Shown in pieces: positions 35,942 to 49,627 of a stretch of DNA of 64,000 nt. Source of the DNA: Rhabdornis inornatus (Eukaryota > Chordata > Aves > Passeriformes > Rhabdornithidae); contig VWZS01005930.1 in the NCBI GenBank assembly GCA_013397075.1, forward strand, positions 124,579 through 188,578. The letters run 5' to 3'. The translations under genes were made by a program, and so were the position numbers. Position 1 is the first letter of the stretch, and the number at the start of each line of letters is the position of its first letter. The notes below the pieces were generated by a model. It did not search any database, was not told where the DNA came from, and saw only the letters and a list, made by a program, of their open reading frames with translations.

Positions 35942-37530
35942 GTAAGCTGGACAGTTTTCTTTTTGTTACTAGAAACAAAATATATGGGGACTTGGTATAA
36001 TTTCCACTACTGCTGATTTCTATGTGTATAGATTATAGCTTTCAGTGTAAAGATGTGCTAATATTTTGTAAATATTCTTTGCCCTATTTCAGTCCTGAGT
36101 GAGTGTGTGTCCTTTTGTGTAGATGATAGAGGCTTACACTTTAAAATGGCCTGCAAACGCTGTTCACAAGTTAAGAAAAATGTTTTTCAACTCATCTTTG
36201 TTAAAAGTTTCTTACCTCAAGACTGGAGGATTATAATTATATCTGTATATGAGAAAATTATTAATTTTATGGTGGATATATTTATGGTTCTATGTGAAGT
36301 GCATTTTAAGTTTGAACTTTGGAATATATGAAAACCTTAACATAAAAGACCTAAGCAAGAGAAATGAAAACAAATGTATTACTTATTATATAATATTTAC
36401 ACATTTTTAAAACCCGCAAAAAACCTAAACAAACAAGCAAACAAACAAACCCACTTCAATTCTTTCATGTCAATATTCATTATTTTATGATCAATTGAAC
36501 TTTCTGCATTTCAGGTTTTTTGTTTAAAAATCCCCATACAATTAGAAAAAGAAAGATTAAAAGAAAAGATACTAAAATACCAAACTAAAAGCATTAAAAG
36601 TTTGGATGAAAGGTTCCAGATGGCCACTGACCTCTGAACATTTATCATACCTATTAACCTTTCAAAATTATATCCATTCTGCCACATGGCATTTCAAGAT
36701 ACTCTGCTTGAAGCAGGTTTCTGAAATGCATTAGAAGCATAGAGCTTTGAATTTTGATCCAGCATGTTTAAAATATCTTTACTACCTGCAGACTGAACAC
36801 AGTTCCTCCAAATGCCGTAATTGGTATTAGATGAAAAGGTACAAGGAGAAGAGCTTACCCTCGTCTGCCAATCCCATGATGGAAAGGAGTGACTTTTGTG
36901 TTTCAAGGAAAAAAATATGGGTACCTGCCAGCAAATACTATTAAAAGGCTTGCTAATGATGAATTCCATGAAAAATTTTCCTTCAAACAAACAAACAAAG
37001 AAACAAAGGTGTTTTGATTCCCAAGCAGAATTTTTTAAAATGACAGCTAGTTTATATGGTCCCTGCTTAACGTACCGACTACTGTGACAAACCAGTTCAA
37101 TCTATACTGCAGCCTGACTAATCTGAAGCTGCTGTATGTTGTGTAGATGGTGTCAACAGTCAATCCCCATCAGTGGTTTCACTGTGGCATGTTTGTGCCT
37201 AAGTCCCTTCCCCAATTAACATGTTTCTGGTAAGAAACAGATAGTGGAATTTAAAGGTTTACTAGTACAATACAATATGCAGTGAAAAGGTCTTGGGTTA
37301 ATAGCAAAATTGATTTAAGAATAATGTAGCTGCTGAATTTCCCTGGAGTATATTGCCTCAATGCTGGGAAATCATCTGTACTTTCTTTCCCTACAGCTGT
37401 AGCAAAGGGACACATTTCCCCATATGACCTGGGGACAGGTTTTCTAGAAAATCATAACAAATATGAATTTGGAGAGAGCAGAAAATGAGCCAATGAATAA
37501 CAACCATTTAAAGACATTTAAATTTGCAGA
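35942..37530. other. unassigned sequence with AAAC microsatellites
   Basis: AT-rich. Short (AAAC)n tracts occur at about 36424-36450 and 36983-37007. No gene is supported. Confidence 0.35.
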
Positions 37531-37600
37531 AAATCATAAAATAAATTATGCTAGAAAAGGCCTTTAAGATCAATAAGGCAAATGCTTGGAATGACATTCT
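37531..37600 (-). mobile_element. probable CR1 3' tail remnant
   Basis: The plus strand reads ATCATAAAATAA, then TAGAAAAGGCCTTTAAGATCA. This resembles the reverse complement of a CR1 3' end (tail octamer, then the AAAGACCTTTAAGATCA-type block). Only about 50-70 bp are alignable by eye, so the call is tentative. Confidence 0.45.
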
Positions 37601-40600
37601 GAAATTGAGCAGAATTTTTTTGGCCACCATGATGCCTAAAGTATGCTCCATTTGATGTCCCTTTAGATCCTTCCATCAGGTTGATGTGGACTTTTGTTTG
37701 ATTGTTTGGGTTTTGTTTTTCTTTTTTTAAGAAGTCTTGATGATACAGCAACCCTACATTCTGTCTAGCAGGTACTAACAAATGGCAGATTGTGTTTCAG
37801 AGTTAGTGTTTCTCAGCAGGAACCACCCTCAAAGCAGGAAGTTCAGGCAAAGCATTAATAAGGTTTGATAGCTTTTTGCACCAGCACTTCACTCTTTACT
37901 ATTCAACTAATTTATCTGAAACCATACTTCTCTCCTTGCCAAACAAAGACAAAGCTCTATTCTCCCTGACAGTTTGCTCTTGGATGCAAGCATGGCAGTA
38001 GGTAAGAAATAAGAATTCGCTTTGACATCCACCATATTAACTACAGAAACAAATAGCAGCTCAAGCTGACTGTTTTATGGTAATTTCTTTGCATGATGCT
38101 AGCTCAGATTTGCTGAGTGATAACTATGAAACAAAGTTTAGTAAAGAGATCCTCTTCTCTCAGTAGCCTTCATTGGGCTGTTCATCTGTACTTCACCTGC
38201 TTGGCAATGGCATTGCAATCCTCAGGTGGCTGCCACTGTGTAGAGGACAAGTTGGGAAATTATATCCCAATCACCTCTTCAAGTTTTGGATGCATGGCTC
38301 TTGATGCTCAGGAAAATTTTCTCATTTGTGAGTAGTCAAATCTAGTGTTCCGCAACAGAGACATCTGCCTACCTGCTTGATACCTGCAAAGCCCGAAGCA
38401 AGAGGGCAGGATCCTCAGGGAGAAAGACTCCGGTGACCAGTGACAGCCTTCCTGTGGCTTTGTAGCAAGTGCAGCCTCTGTGATTGCTGGCACAGCCGGT
38501 AATAATATAATGCTTATATAATATAAGCAATATATGGGTATATAATATAATCATATGCTGTGATGGAACAGTGGCAGGGTATTCGATGCACACAAATGCA
38601 GAGCTCTGAATTTGTACACAGCAGTGCTGCTGGTTGCTGTAGGGATCATTCAAGAAAATCACTAAACACTGTGCACTGTTTCACACTTCCTTTCCTGGTT
38701 TCCCAGGTAGTTTCATTCTCTCTCTGTGTAGTAAGTAGAGTCCAGAATGTTTTTTGTTGGATTATTTTTCTTTCTGTAGGATTTTTTAAATTAAGTTTTG
38801 GGGCATGCTGAAGTGTTTGACAGTGATATAACAGAAGTGAGCGTATAATGTAAGGGAAGGGTGTTTTGTAGCATAGATGCTATTTACAGGATTATGTAAA
38901 GAGGCTTGCCCAGATAGAAGCCTCTATATTAATATCCCTGCTCTTCATCAACCTTAAACAGCTGCCACACCTTTCCAAATCAATAAAAGGTGATGTAATA
39001 AAATCAGAGCTGAGCTGAAAATCAGTGTGATCTATCATCCTGTTTCAGATAGGATGTATCTTATTGATAATATATGTATATCTTCTCTTTTAGTCTCATA
39101 GTTTGGCTTTAACAACAGCCATATAGCCTCTATCCCTTCTGACCTACATATTGGTCTGAGGTGCCTCAGACTGCATCATTTTGCCCAGAAAGTCCTTCAC
39201 CTGTGCTGTATTTCAAGTATGAAAGGAGTTGCAATCTGCTCAACAAGTCAGCAGGAGATGGACAGAGGTGAAAGTTGGATCTTGGCACATGACAGTGGGT
39301 GAGGTTTGGAAAGCTGGCCTGCTCTTTGTGCTCACTTGTTTCAGAACAGTGCTCCATGACTGGTTCTCAATGGAGAGATGAGGAGTTGTTTTAAAGATTT
39401 AAAAACTTATAATGAACATTACATAAATCTTCAGTTATTTGAGACTGTAAATGAAATGACACTGCTTGTTTAACTTCTTTACTTGAACATGTCAAAGATT
39501 GTGAGTTCTGGCAAACTTCAGTGTCTCAAAACTGTAGAATGTCAAATCCAGTCACAAATAAATTTATTTCCATTAAAGCTGCAGTTCAGTTCACCCTATT
39601 TATAATTGTCATCACACGTGCTTCTTACTGGTTCTTTCATTTTGTCAAAATATATTTTTATATAATTAATGAATATTCCTCAGAGATACTATTCATAGAT
39701 ACAGACATGCAGTGCACCAGTACTGGTGAAAGTGCTAAGGCCGACTGTCAAGTGGAGCCAGAACTATATGGGGTCTACAGAGTGTCTAAGCTCCAGCTGA
39801 CTTTCCAAGTGCCTGGTTCCATTTGAAATACATGGCAAGGAAAAGGAAAAAAACAAAACAAAACAAACAAACAAACAAAAACAAAAAACAAAATTTACTT
39901 TGGTTACCTTTCCTTGGGCTTTCTTATCTACTTAGTCTGATATGACTTTAAGTCAAGGACCTTGTCACAGGACCAATTACTGGTTTATGCTGTAATAAAG
40001 CATCCATTTCTCAAAATATTTAGACATGCAGTGAATTATGAACTGTGGTGAGGCCATCCTCCTAGCTTCTGCTTGCCAAATGAATGTGGTATTTCATTCA
40101 GATCTGCATTGCAGGGATCTAAGTGGGAACACACTTAATTCTCCAAAGTTTAATATAATGTGTAAATGAGGAAAAATAGTCTATTACTTGGGGATTTTGT
40201 TATACAAAATATATTTTGTACATTTTACATAGTTACAAAAGCAGAAATTTTTTTTGTGTATTTGTTTTAGTCCCACATTTTTTATTGTCTTTACATTTCT
40301 ACTTTGGCAAAAGAACAATAATTTCAAAAGATGACTCTGGCAAAAATAAACTTCCAAAGACAATATCTTTGACAATTATAGGCTCTTGTAGGTGAATAAC
40401 CTTAGGGCCTAGCAGAAGATTGTAGGACAAGAGATGTGATAGTTTTAGGCTTTGTTACTGGCATAATCATTGTCCTCGTCATTGTAATAAACTCTGCTTT
40501 CCTCTGGGAGAGCAAAGTACTGCTGATGGTATTTATGAACTGCTAGAGATCTGATGGAGATCTGACTTACTAGTCTAAGTACTCCTGTGATTTTTTTTTC

Positions 40601-43600
40601 CCCTTAAAAGCATCTCTAGCAGTGGATTTTTTTCCCCAGAAAGTTGCAAACAAGCCCTATTATATTCTTAGAAAGGTACAGGGTAGTTCTTCATGTGGCA
40701 GTCAATTATTGATGGTTTTGCCTTTTCTGTGTATTCCTAATATATATCTGTCTACCAGTCCTCTAGTTATGAGACTTCCTGAAGTTACTGTTTTCAAAGA
40801 CCACACTGCCTATAGTAGTGGGTTTCAGTGAGCGCATTCCCAAGCTGTTGTCATGCTTCTAACAGAGCAGTGTTCAAAGCACTGGGTCTCAGTCCCCTAC
40901 CTTAGTAATCTTGTGATTGCAGGACGCAGATGCTCTATCTTTATTTTTTTATTCCTTTTTTTTTTTTTCCTGCTCCAGAAAGGACAGGCAGGCTGAATTT
41001 TTCTCAGCTAGTGAGCCCCACACATTAGGCCAACATTCTCTAAATTATAGTCTGTGTGTGCTTTTCCATGGCTGGATGATCCACGGTATTAAGAGGAATG
41101 TTTGCTAAGACAAATGCTGCTGTCAGATTTGTCAGCTCAATATGGCATTGTTCTTGTTGAACTGCATGTTACAGAGAGCAGATCTTGCATGGTCCATTGA
41201 CTGTTCACCACCCTCTCCTCATCTTTTAAAATTTGTTGCAGTTTACGCTTGTGTGAAGAGATTCCTAGATACTTGTCTCAGTTACAATAACTTCTCTTGA
41301 AAGGTCTGTGAAAGTGTTGCAGAGGGAACAAAAATTGTGACCTGCTTCCCCTCCCCACAACTTCTTCTTATATAGTCAAGAGTTCTGCTGTGACCACTGT
41401 GGCAGAATTTCATTGTTCTCTTACATTCACCAGGCAGGGGTCTCCAAACTCTTTCAAAAAGTACTGAGTGAGATGCTCCCCCCAGTTCATGTCTGCAGCT
41501 TACTCTAACTTGGAGATTTTGCTTGTGGGAAACTTCGAACTCTGATCGAGGATAACATGCGCCCTGGGTGTAGGGAGAGCTCTGAACATATTTTCTGACA
41601 AATCATCTAATTGAATTTTAGCAACATCTTTGGGAAGATTCCACGCTGGGACATGCCTTTCTCTTTTCTCTTTGTACTACATTCCATACAAGATTTGAAA
41701 TAAAGTATTTGTTGCAAAAGAGAAAAATAATTCACTGGAAAAAAATAATAATACTTTTTTTTTTTTTTTAATAAGATACTTAAAAGTAAGGAGCTGATCA
41801 CTACAAACCTAAGCTTGGTAAAATACCTGCTGAAATCAACCAGGCTGTGCTTTCTTAAACGTCCTAAAATTGGCTTTTGCAGTAGAACTTGGTTTTCCAG
41901 ATTTCAGGCACAGTAAAAATGATCAGAGAGTGTGAGTCTGATCTCTCTCTCTTTGGTCTGTGGAAAATGAAGTACTGAACATTGATTAAGTGATCTTGCC
42001 CTTAAAATGAAGTGTGAATTTTCTGAGAAAATTTCATTGGAATGGTAGAGCTGAGGGCGACTTTGAGCAGACTGAGAAATGAGACACATAACATCAGTTA
42101 CTTCAACCATCCTAAAGTGAGTTTTAGGTGTGAAAAAGTTAAAGGAAGATGGAATATTTTCTGTTAAAGTCTTGAAATAAAAATGTCTGCTTGCAAAAGA
42201 TTGTATGATGAAAGACAAACACTATCTTTTTGAATAAGGAGGTGATAATGTGGGTGGAACTAGCAGGGCAAAGTAATTCATCCAAACCTTTGGTAGAACA
42301 GCCTATTTTGTGTCCCAAGTGGGAGTGAAAATAGCGTGATCTCCTGCCTTTCTTTGACTTCATCTACAACCTTCTGCTTATGCAATTTGCAGCGAGATTT
42401 TGCTGAGATTTAATCTGGTCCTCCTGTACCACTGAAACACTGCATATTGCTGATGGACTCTTTTGGTTGGGAAATGGAATAAGTTTGAAAGTTTTTGTAC
42501 ATCTGCTTGATTATGGGATAGTTTTCATTCTCAATGTCTTTAACTTTTAAATTTTATGACTGTATAATTCTTAATGACTGATACATTTTGCAAAGATATC
42601 CAAGGAAGAACAAACGTTTTTAGTCCACTTCATATTTTGAACACAGTAACAATCCCCAAGCAGTGCTTATGTACAGATCAGCCTATGTACAATAAATTCA
42701 TGAAAGGTAGGAAGAAAAGATGTATTTCAAAAAATTGAAAATGCAACATGATAACTAATGGATACCAGTCCCAGCATCTAATGCTGACAAACAACTTATT
42801 GGAACTGTGGACTAGGATTCTTGAGGAGACGATTAAGAAATCTAAGTGTTTATTTTAATTTTCAGACGGTTTGTAAGAATAAACAGAGCTACAAATTCAA
42901 AGCAGTCAAATTTTTTTACTATGTAAGCCTTGGCTGCCTAAGCATGGAATCAGTCCAGGTCATCACCCTCGCACTTGTGAAGATGGTAATTCTAATCAAT
43001 TCTTGTCTTGCATGTCTCTTGTTAACAATACCCTTATGGTTATGCTTCATTTTCTAACAAAGCATGGTCAAAAAAAAACCCCTAAACAGGCACAGAAAGG
43101 GAGACGTGACTGCAGCATTAAAAAAAAACAACTCCTGGCATTTCTGCTGAAGCAACTGTTCTGCTCTTTCATGCCAGTAACAGCTCACTTACACTTCACA
43201 GAGATTGTAAGTGCTCTCAGATTCACTGGACCAGTTACAGAAATAGTTCTGCCAAACTGATACAATTATTTACATATCTGAGAAATACAGGGTTAGATTC
43301 TATATATCGGAACAATCCCACATTGTTTTCTGTGCTCTTCCAAAAGTGTGGTCGATTTTTAAAAGAGTGACTAATAAATTACTGACTACATAAACATGTA
43401 GGTGAATAAAGTTATACATGTAAATGCACAGGACCTCAGAAAAGCATTGACTCCTCAAGAGAGTCTTTTAGAAGAATGTACATGCATCAGCATGACACAA
43501 TACTGTAACTGTATTTGAAATAAAATTGTACATCAAATGAAAGTAAAATTAGCTTTCTGGATTTCTTTAGTGAATTAAATATTCACTGCAGGGGGAATAG

Positions 43601-46329
43601 AAAACCCAACAGACTTTATACACATGTACAAGCATATGCTATAAACCTGGCTTCGTAGCTAGATCTAAATCAGAGTGAACATTAGAGAAGCTCCTTCAAG
43701 GGGAGATGGTGGAAAGCAGATGATGATAGATGAGAAACAAGGCAAGGCTGATTACAGGCTAAGGTGAGAATAAAGGAATACTATATTGTCTTGGTTTTCT
43801 TTTTTATTTCCCTTTGTGTAAAAATGTACTTAATGATCTTTTAATAGTCATTCTTTGTTGACATCCTTAGAAAGATGACTGGAGGTAAAATCAGAGGAAA
43901 CAGAAGTTATATTCATATCCTTAAAAATTACAGCATAAAATACAGTTGCTGGTCCCTGGATGGAATGTGGTTGGCATGGTTGAATCCTATTCCATGGTGA
44001 TTCCCTGCAACCAAAATCTTCAACCATAGCACCTGCTAAAGGGGGTGGAAAGGAGGGTGGAATGGCGCAGAAACACTGTGGACAGGCTCTGCTGTAATGC
44101 TTGCAGGGAGGGAAACTCGATGGCACTTTGTGGCTGAGAATCTGCACAGCAAGGGGAGATAGGAGAAGGTGTCCTGCTGCTGAGCCAACACCATCACAAA
44201 GGTACCCACTTCCAAGGTACGACCATCCCTCGCTGGGTATGTGCTCTGTACCTTTTTTCAAAGGTGTCTTTAAAAATGAAGTGAGAGAATTTTACACTAA
44301 TCAGTAGCAAAGATATGCATGACTACAGCCACTCAAGTTCCACCTAAATATAAAGAAGCAGCATAAAAATATGTTGAGAATGGGGGGAAAGTTAGGAAGG
44401 AGTCCATTGTAAGTAATAGGATCAGGCTGAACCTGTCTCCTCTCCCAGAGAGATGCTTACTGGGTAAGAATCATATTCTGCGTGTGCTGAATACTTTCAC
44501 TTGTCTGTATATTGCTTTGAATATATTTTTGTAGCCAGTCAATCCTCAAACCTTATCCTGTCACAATAATCTATTAATAAAAAGTGTTATTCTGTAAACT
44601 CTTGGAGTGAGTCATTTGCGGGCAATAGCATTCACTGGCTGCAGGTGACATACCCAAACAAAGAGGAAGAGCCATTGAGTGCTCATAAAGAGATAAGCCC
44701 CACTGAGGGGTCTCCCTTACGCCCTTGGTGTGTATCCCTCAGTCAGCTGAACTACCCCCAGATCCAGTAGGACTGCTCAGTGAAGATCTCCCTAACAGGA
44801 TGCTGACAGATGGGTTGGGCATAAGGAGCTCAGCTTTCCTGAGGTGTTAACAGACAAATTAAATACTAAGAGTGTTTAAGAGGAAATCTCTCCTTTTCAA
44901 AGGAGAACATCTCATTCATTTTGGTGGCTCTCTTCTTCCTCACAGAGCTCAGAGACTGTGTAAAGTTAGTTTCTCTAGTAGGTGCTTGTTTATTTTTCTT
45001 ACTCTGTACATGCAAAGTGAGACATGGCACTTTTTCTGTATTTAACTACCAGCAGTTTACAATATTTTCCTATTTTTAAGCCTGAGGTCTTGGCTTGTCC
45101 AGCCTACTGTCTGACTACCAATATGCTTCCTGCTAAGTGACTGTAACTTTTCTACAAGACTCTCTGCTCCTGTGGGAGTATTCCTCAGCGTTTAGATGAT
45201 GAAAACTCACTTAAAGTTCTGTGTGTATGCAGTACACAAATTGGCAACTTTATCTCTAAGCTAGGACCTTTATATTTTCAAGAAAGCTTAATATGAATAG
45301 TGAAAGTAATTTATATCAGCTAATGATCCATCTTATGGTTACCAAAAGCCAGGCATAAAATTACAACTAGCTTCCTGCTAAAATTTTCAAGAGGACTTTC
45401 CTTTTTTTTCTTCTCTGAAGAAATATGCCATACATATAAATGGTATGATTTTCATTGTAGTCCTTTCAACAATCTCATAAGTGACTGAGCAGGAGGCTTT
45501 TGCCTTTTCCAGGTTTCATTACGCATGAAAGCATTGTTCATGGGTTTAATATGGCACCCCTGGAGAACTGTGGCTTCTCTTGCTATTTCATGTACATATT
45601 GTACTAGAATTTCTCAGGCTGAGCAAAATCATACTTTTTTTTTCAAAAAGACCAAGAAGTCAAGTATTTAGGAATTACTCTAATGGATGTGCAAGAAGCA
45701 ACAGAGCATTGCTAAACTTGAACACAAAGCATTTCTGTGGGAACTTCCTGACTTCTGTGTATGTACTCAGTGCTTTTCTTTACAGCATTAAAGTGATGGT
45801 GGAAAAATAATGACAGCATAGTTCTCAGTATCTGCATTATGCATGTTGGCAAGCAGTGATTTATTTTATATCTTACAAGAATTGTATTATTTAGCTCACC
45901 CTTTCATGCAATGACATGTAAAATTAATAGGGGAACAATATTCTTTCGAGAATAGAAAATGTTTGATTCCTGCAGTAGCAGGCTTGTAAGAGCTGATTAC
46001 CTGGTTAAACCATGCATCTTACAAAATTTGAGTTCTGCCTTTCCCATTATTTAAATCACCTTGAGAACAATTGCAACTAAAATGTTGACTATTTAATAAT
46101 TTTATATGAATTCAGAAGGTAGCACATGCCTCTCCCAAATATCATTTGAGCAGGAAGGCAAGTAAGACATTTCAATATCAACCGAAAGAGTAATATCTGA
46201 GTCAAAACCATTAAACTGTGACATGAAAAGAGAAACAGATAGTAGGACAGGTATACTTGGGCAAATTTTCATCATTAGCATCATGTGAGCAACTCATTTA
46301 AATGGAGCTTTACTTTTCTTATTTTTCAG
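37601..46329. other. long unassigned stretch with simple repeats
   Basis: AT-rich single-copy DNA. It holds an AT palindromic patch at about 38503-38561, an (AAAC)n tract at about 39849-39895, and a poly-T/A patch at about 41742-41772. A 29-nt acceptor/donor pair at 37973-38001 (CCCTGACAG, then GTAG|GTAAGA) is another weak exon candidate. The 137-codon minus-strand frame at 43848-44261 is the longest outside repeats but has no recognisable domain. Confidence 0.35.
39849..39895 (+). repeat. (AAAC)n / (AAAAC)n microsatellite
   Basis: A run of AAAAC and AAAC units with a few interruptions, about 47 bp. Confidence 0.9.
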
Positions 46330-46349
46330 TGTGTTCCACATAGAGCCAG
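46330..46349 (+). other. candidate 20-nt microexon
   Basis: A long pyrimidine tract (from about 46309) ends in TTATTTTTCAG at 46329. Twenty bases later comes CCAG|GTAAGAAG, a near-consensus donor. Twenty is not a multiple of three, so inclusion would shift a reading frame. No flanking exons are known, and a decoy pair is the main alternative. Confidence 0.2.
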
Positions 46350-46479
46350 GTAAGAAGGCAGGAAGAGATCTAAAGGAACCAATTCAAAGTGAAGAGAATC
46401 CTAGGAAGGCCTTGATGATCTCAGTGGGATTTGGAGCATACTTTTGAACAGAAACTGTAGAGAATCTACATGTCAGGGG

Positions 46480-46583
46480 GTTTTGTTTGGTTGTTTTTGG
46501 GTTTGTTTGTTTGTTTGTTGGATTTTTGTTTTGTTTGTTTGTTTGGTTGGTTGGTTTTGGTTTTGGTTTGGTTTGGTTTTTTT
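46480..46583 (+). repeat. (GTTT)n / (GGTTT)n low-complexity repeat
   Basis: About 100 bp of T/G-only sequence built from GTTT, GGTT and GGTTT units. Confidence 0.92.
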
Positions 46584-49184
46584 CTGAGACATTTATGAAC
46601 CAGCTAGGCTTTCACATGGATAACCTTTTCTTACAATTAATTAATTGATGAAATGGACAGACTTCTCCTCATGGTCAAGTTTATCAAGTTATTGATTACA
46701 GATTTATTTGCTGAGCTTGTTTCTCAAATATATTTTTAATGGCTCTCTTACCTTTACGGTTTTATTGAATTATCTTCATTTAAGTTGCATTTCCTTTTAA
46801 TTCACGAAGTGTAAAACCTGGAATTTATCCACATTATCAAAACACCTTGGTGCAGTTTTCTCCAACTTAATTGCTACTGAAAAAAAAAATTGCAGGCCAG
46901 TCTATACCTTCCTCACATTTCTTTATGTGCAAGTTCAGTTTACACCTTTTCTTGCTGAAAATATTCTGATTTTTTTGTGCAAAAGAACTGCTACAGGAAA
47001 TGTGAAAAAATGAAGGTTCATTTTCAATATTGTTGTTGCTAATTGCACAGCATTTTAGTGGCACAAGTCATATTCAAACTCCCAAATGTTGTGGAGGTTT
47101 AGATGGTTTACCCTCATAAATTCATTAACTTTAGCTTTTAATAATGCGTTTATTTCCTTTTTGTTTCTTATCCTATTCTGAGTAGATGACAAAGTCTAGG
47201 CTTTACCAGAAGCATTGCAGAGGGAAAGACTGTAGCTGAACATTGAAATGACCTTATCATGTCAAAGGGGCTCACTTCACTGACTGGTTCTGATGATGGA
47301 GATAGAAAAGCCTTTCGTCTGCCCATAAAAACAGATGCCTGAGCTTTTGCCTAGCATTATACCAGCCTAAATTAATTTTTATTCAATTGCAGCTGGGTGC
47401 AATTCACCGGGGTAAATGTGAAAATAATCTAGTTTTGTTCCAAAAATAAGACATGAGAATGAAAAATGAAATGAGGACACGCCATCACTTAGAGTGCTCA
47501 GAAAGCATCCTATTCTTCTGGATTTCATAGTGTCCTACCTCACTTTTCAGTTGGATTAATTTTCCTTATCCTAGTGTGTAACATAAAATACAAGGAGGGG
47601 AACTTTTAGGTTAACTTCTAATTCACTAAGGAATTCATCCCAGTTATGGACAAAATATGAAGCCAGATCTTAATCCCCTCACAGTGCAGCTGTTCTTTGC
47701 TTTGCACAGGGCACGGCTCCCAGAGAAATGTATTTAGAGATCTTAAACACAAGTTGTACCACGCATAAGAAGGGCTCTGCCAGATGAGAAATATGAAGTG
47801 AAATTATGGCTTTCTCACAGGCATATTCTCCAGTTCTTTGTCGAGTTAAAAATGTAGTTTATTTTGCCCTGAATGAGCTTTCTCCTCTCACCCTCCATTG
47901 ACACATTTAATCAGATTTAACATCTTGTATGCAATTCTGTTTGCTGGCTACGTATTATTTCTCCATTACTATTCCTGGATTTTCTACCTTTTCTGTAAAC
48001 CAGTCACATTATCTTGCAATATCTTCATTTTCTTCTGCTTAAAATCTTGGTCTCCGATGCTTTCAGATTTGACCCCACTTTTGCCAATCCTCTTCTATCA
48101 TTTGCAGAGATATTTATAATAGTTTTGAAAAAATTAATTTCTTCAAGTAGAAAAGCCATGGCCAGCTGTGTTACCATGGTAACTTACTCCTTTTTCTTGG
48201 GAATTAATGAGATTCTTGGTCATTTGGCCCTGCAGGAACACTGATTTCAGTAAAAAAAATCGATACTACGTGGCTTTATCTGTCTTCAAATACCAGTGGC
48301 CTGGTTCTCAACTTACATTTGTGCTCAGTGATTTAACTTAGCCTGACTTCAGCTGTAACCTCTGGTTTACAATGGTGAGGGAAAAGGAAAGTAAAAACAT
48401 TCATCTATGCTTACTTTGGTATAACTGAAGTGGTAATTGTTGATGTAGAATTTGATAATGGTTTCCAATCACATGCAAAGGGCTTGGGTGCATAAAGAAC
48501 ATAACCCTCATTTAGTTTAAAAGATTCAGTCATGTAACTCTCGGACAAATTACTTCCTCTAAAGACTTAGAATATTTTCCGTACTGCCATTTTTTTACTG
48601 GTGTTTTGCATCATGAGTTGGAGAGATTGAGAATAGGAAAAAAATGTAAGAAATACTTTGCTTGGATTTTTATATCAACTCTAATTAAGCAAAAGAGTGT
48701 GCTCAACATGTGAGACGTTCTGAGAAAAAAAAACAACTTAAGGACAGAATCCCTTTGACCTTAGAAATATTTTGATCAGGATCTCAGTTTCAGAACAGGC
48801 AACTGCTGAATTTGTAATGCGATAAGCCAGCGTTTCACACTCAAAGGTCCTCAAACTTTTGTAAATTCAGCTCTTCATTTTTATACAAACCCATATTTAA
48901 TAAGAAACCATTAGTAATTAATGCAATTCTAGTACCAAGAAAAATCCTTCCAATATCACCTGTCTTTTCTATCCTGTGCAAACAAGTTTCATTTTATGAC
49001 TGAATTTTCTGTTTGAAAAATATATTTGAATTATTATAATGGTCACAGTAATGTTTATAAGAGAGTTAATTTCTTCAAAATGTGAATAATATGTGAACCC
49101 TGGTTGTTTATGATTTGTTCCTAAGGAAGCTTGAACCTTGCCATGACACTTTTATGTTAAGGCAGATCCATGTCACAGATTAAT
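46584..49184. other. unassigned AT-rich sequence
   Basis: No gene or repeat family is recognised. A perfect palindromic X-box-like motif lies at 48170-48183 (listed separately). Confidence 0.35.
48170..48183. promoter_or_regulatory. palindromic RFX X-box-like motif
   Basis: GTTACCATGGTAAC is a perfect 14-bp palindrome that fits the X-box consensus GTNRCC-N(0-3)-RGYAAC bound by RFX factors. No promoter or gene is visible next to it, so if used it would be a distal element. Confidence 0.35.
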
Positions 49185-49627
49185 GGTATCATTTAGGTTG
49201 GAAAAGACCCTTAAGATCATTGAGTTCAACCACTAAGCTCACACTGCCAAGTTCATCCTTAACTGTGTCTGCAAGTGCAACATCTGCATGTCTTTTAATA
49301 ACTGCAGGGATGGTGATTCCTAAGCTTCTCTGGCAGCCCGTTGCACTGCTTGATAACTATATTGGTGAAGAAATTTTTGCACATATGTGATCCAAACCTC
49401 CCCTGGTGTAACTTGAGTAATTTTACCTCATCCTGTCCCTTGTTACTTGGGAGAACAGACTGACCCCAACCTCACTGCAACCTCCTTTCAGATAGCTGTA
49501 GATAGCAATAAGGACTCCCTTGACTCTATTTTTCTCCAGGTTAAACAACTCCAGCTCCCTAAGCCACTCATCATAAGACTCGTGCTCCAGACTCCCAAAC
49601 AGCTTTCATGCTGTTCTTCGGACACAC
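49185..49627 (-). mobile_element. CR1 LINE 3' part, minus strand
   Basis: The plus strand starts with AATGGTATCATTTAGGTTGG, AAAAGACCCTTAAGATCATTG and AGTTCAACCACTAAG. These are the reverse complement of a CR1 3' end of the subgroup whose tail block includes ACACTGCCAAG. The series continues with GTGAAGAAATTTTTGCACAT, CTTGTTACTTGGGAGAA and TTTTTCTCCAGGTTAAACAA. It is 5'-truncated near 49627. The octamers are worn away. The 87-codon plus-strand frame at 49447-49710 is antisense to it and is not a gene. Confidence 0.92.

Noticed and set aside
38503..38561. AT-rich palindromic patch that could be a hairpin RNA or an origin-like element
   Set aside because: The symmetry is imperfect and made only of TA/AT repeats, so simple-repeat slippage explains it.
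43848..44261. 137-codon minus-strand frame, the longest outside repeats
   Set aside because: No domain, signal or splice context is recognisable, and one or a few frames of this length are expected by chance in 128 kb of strand.
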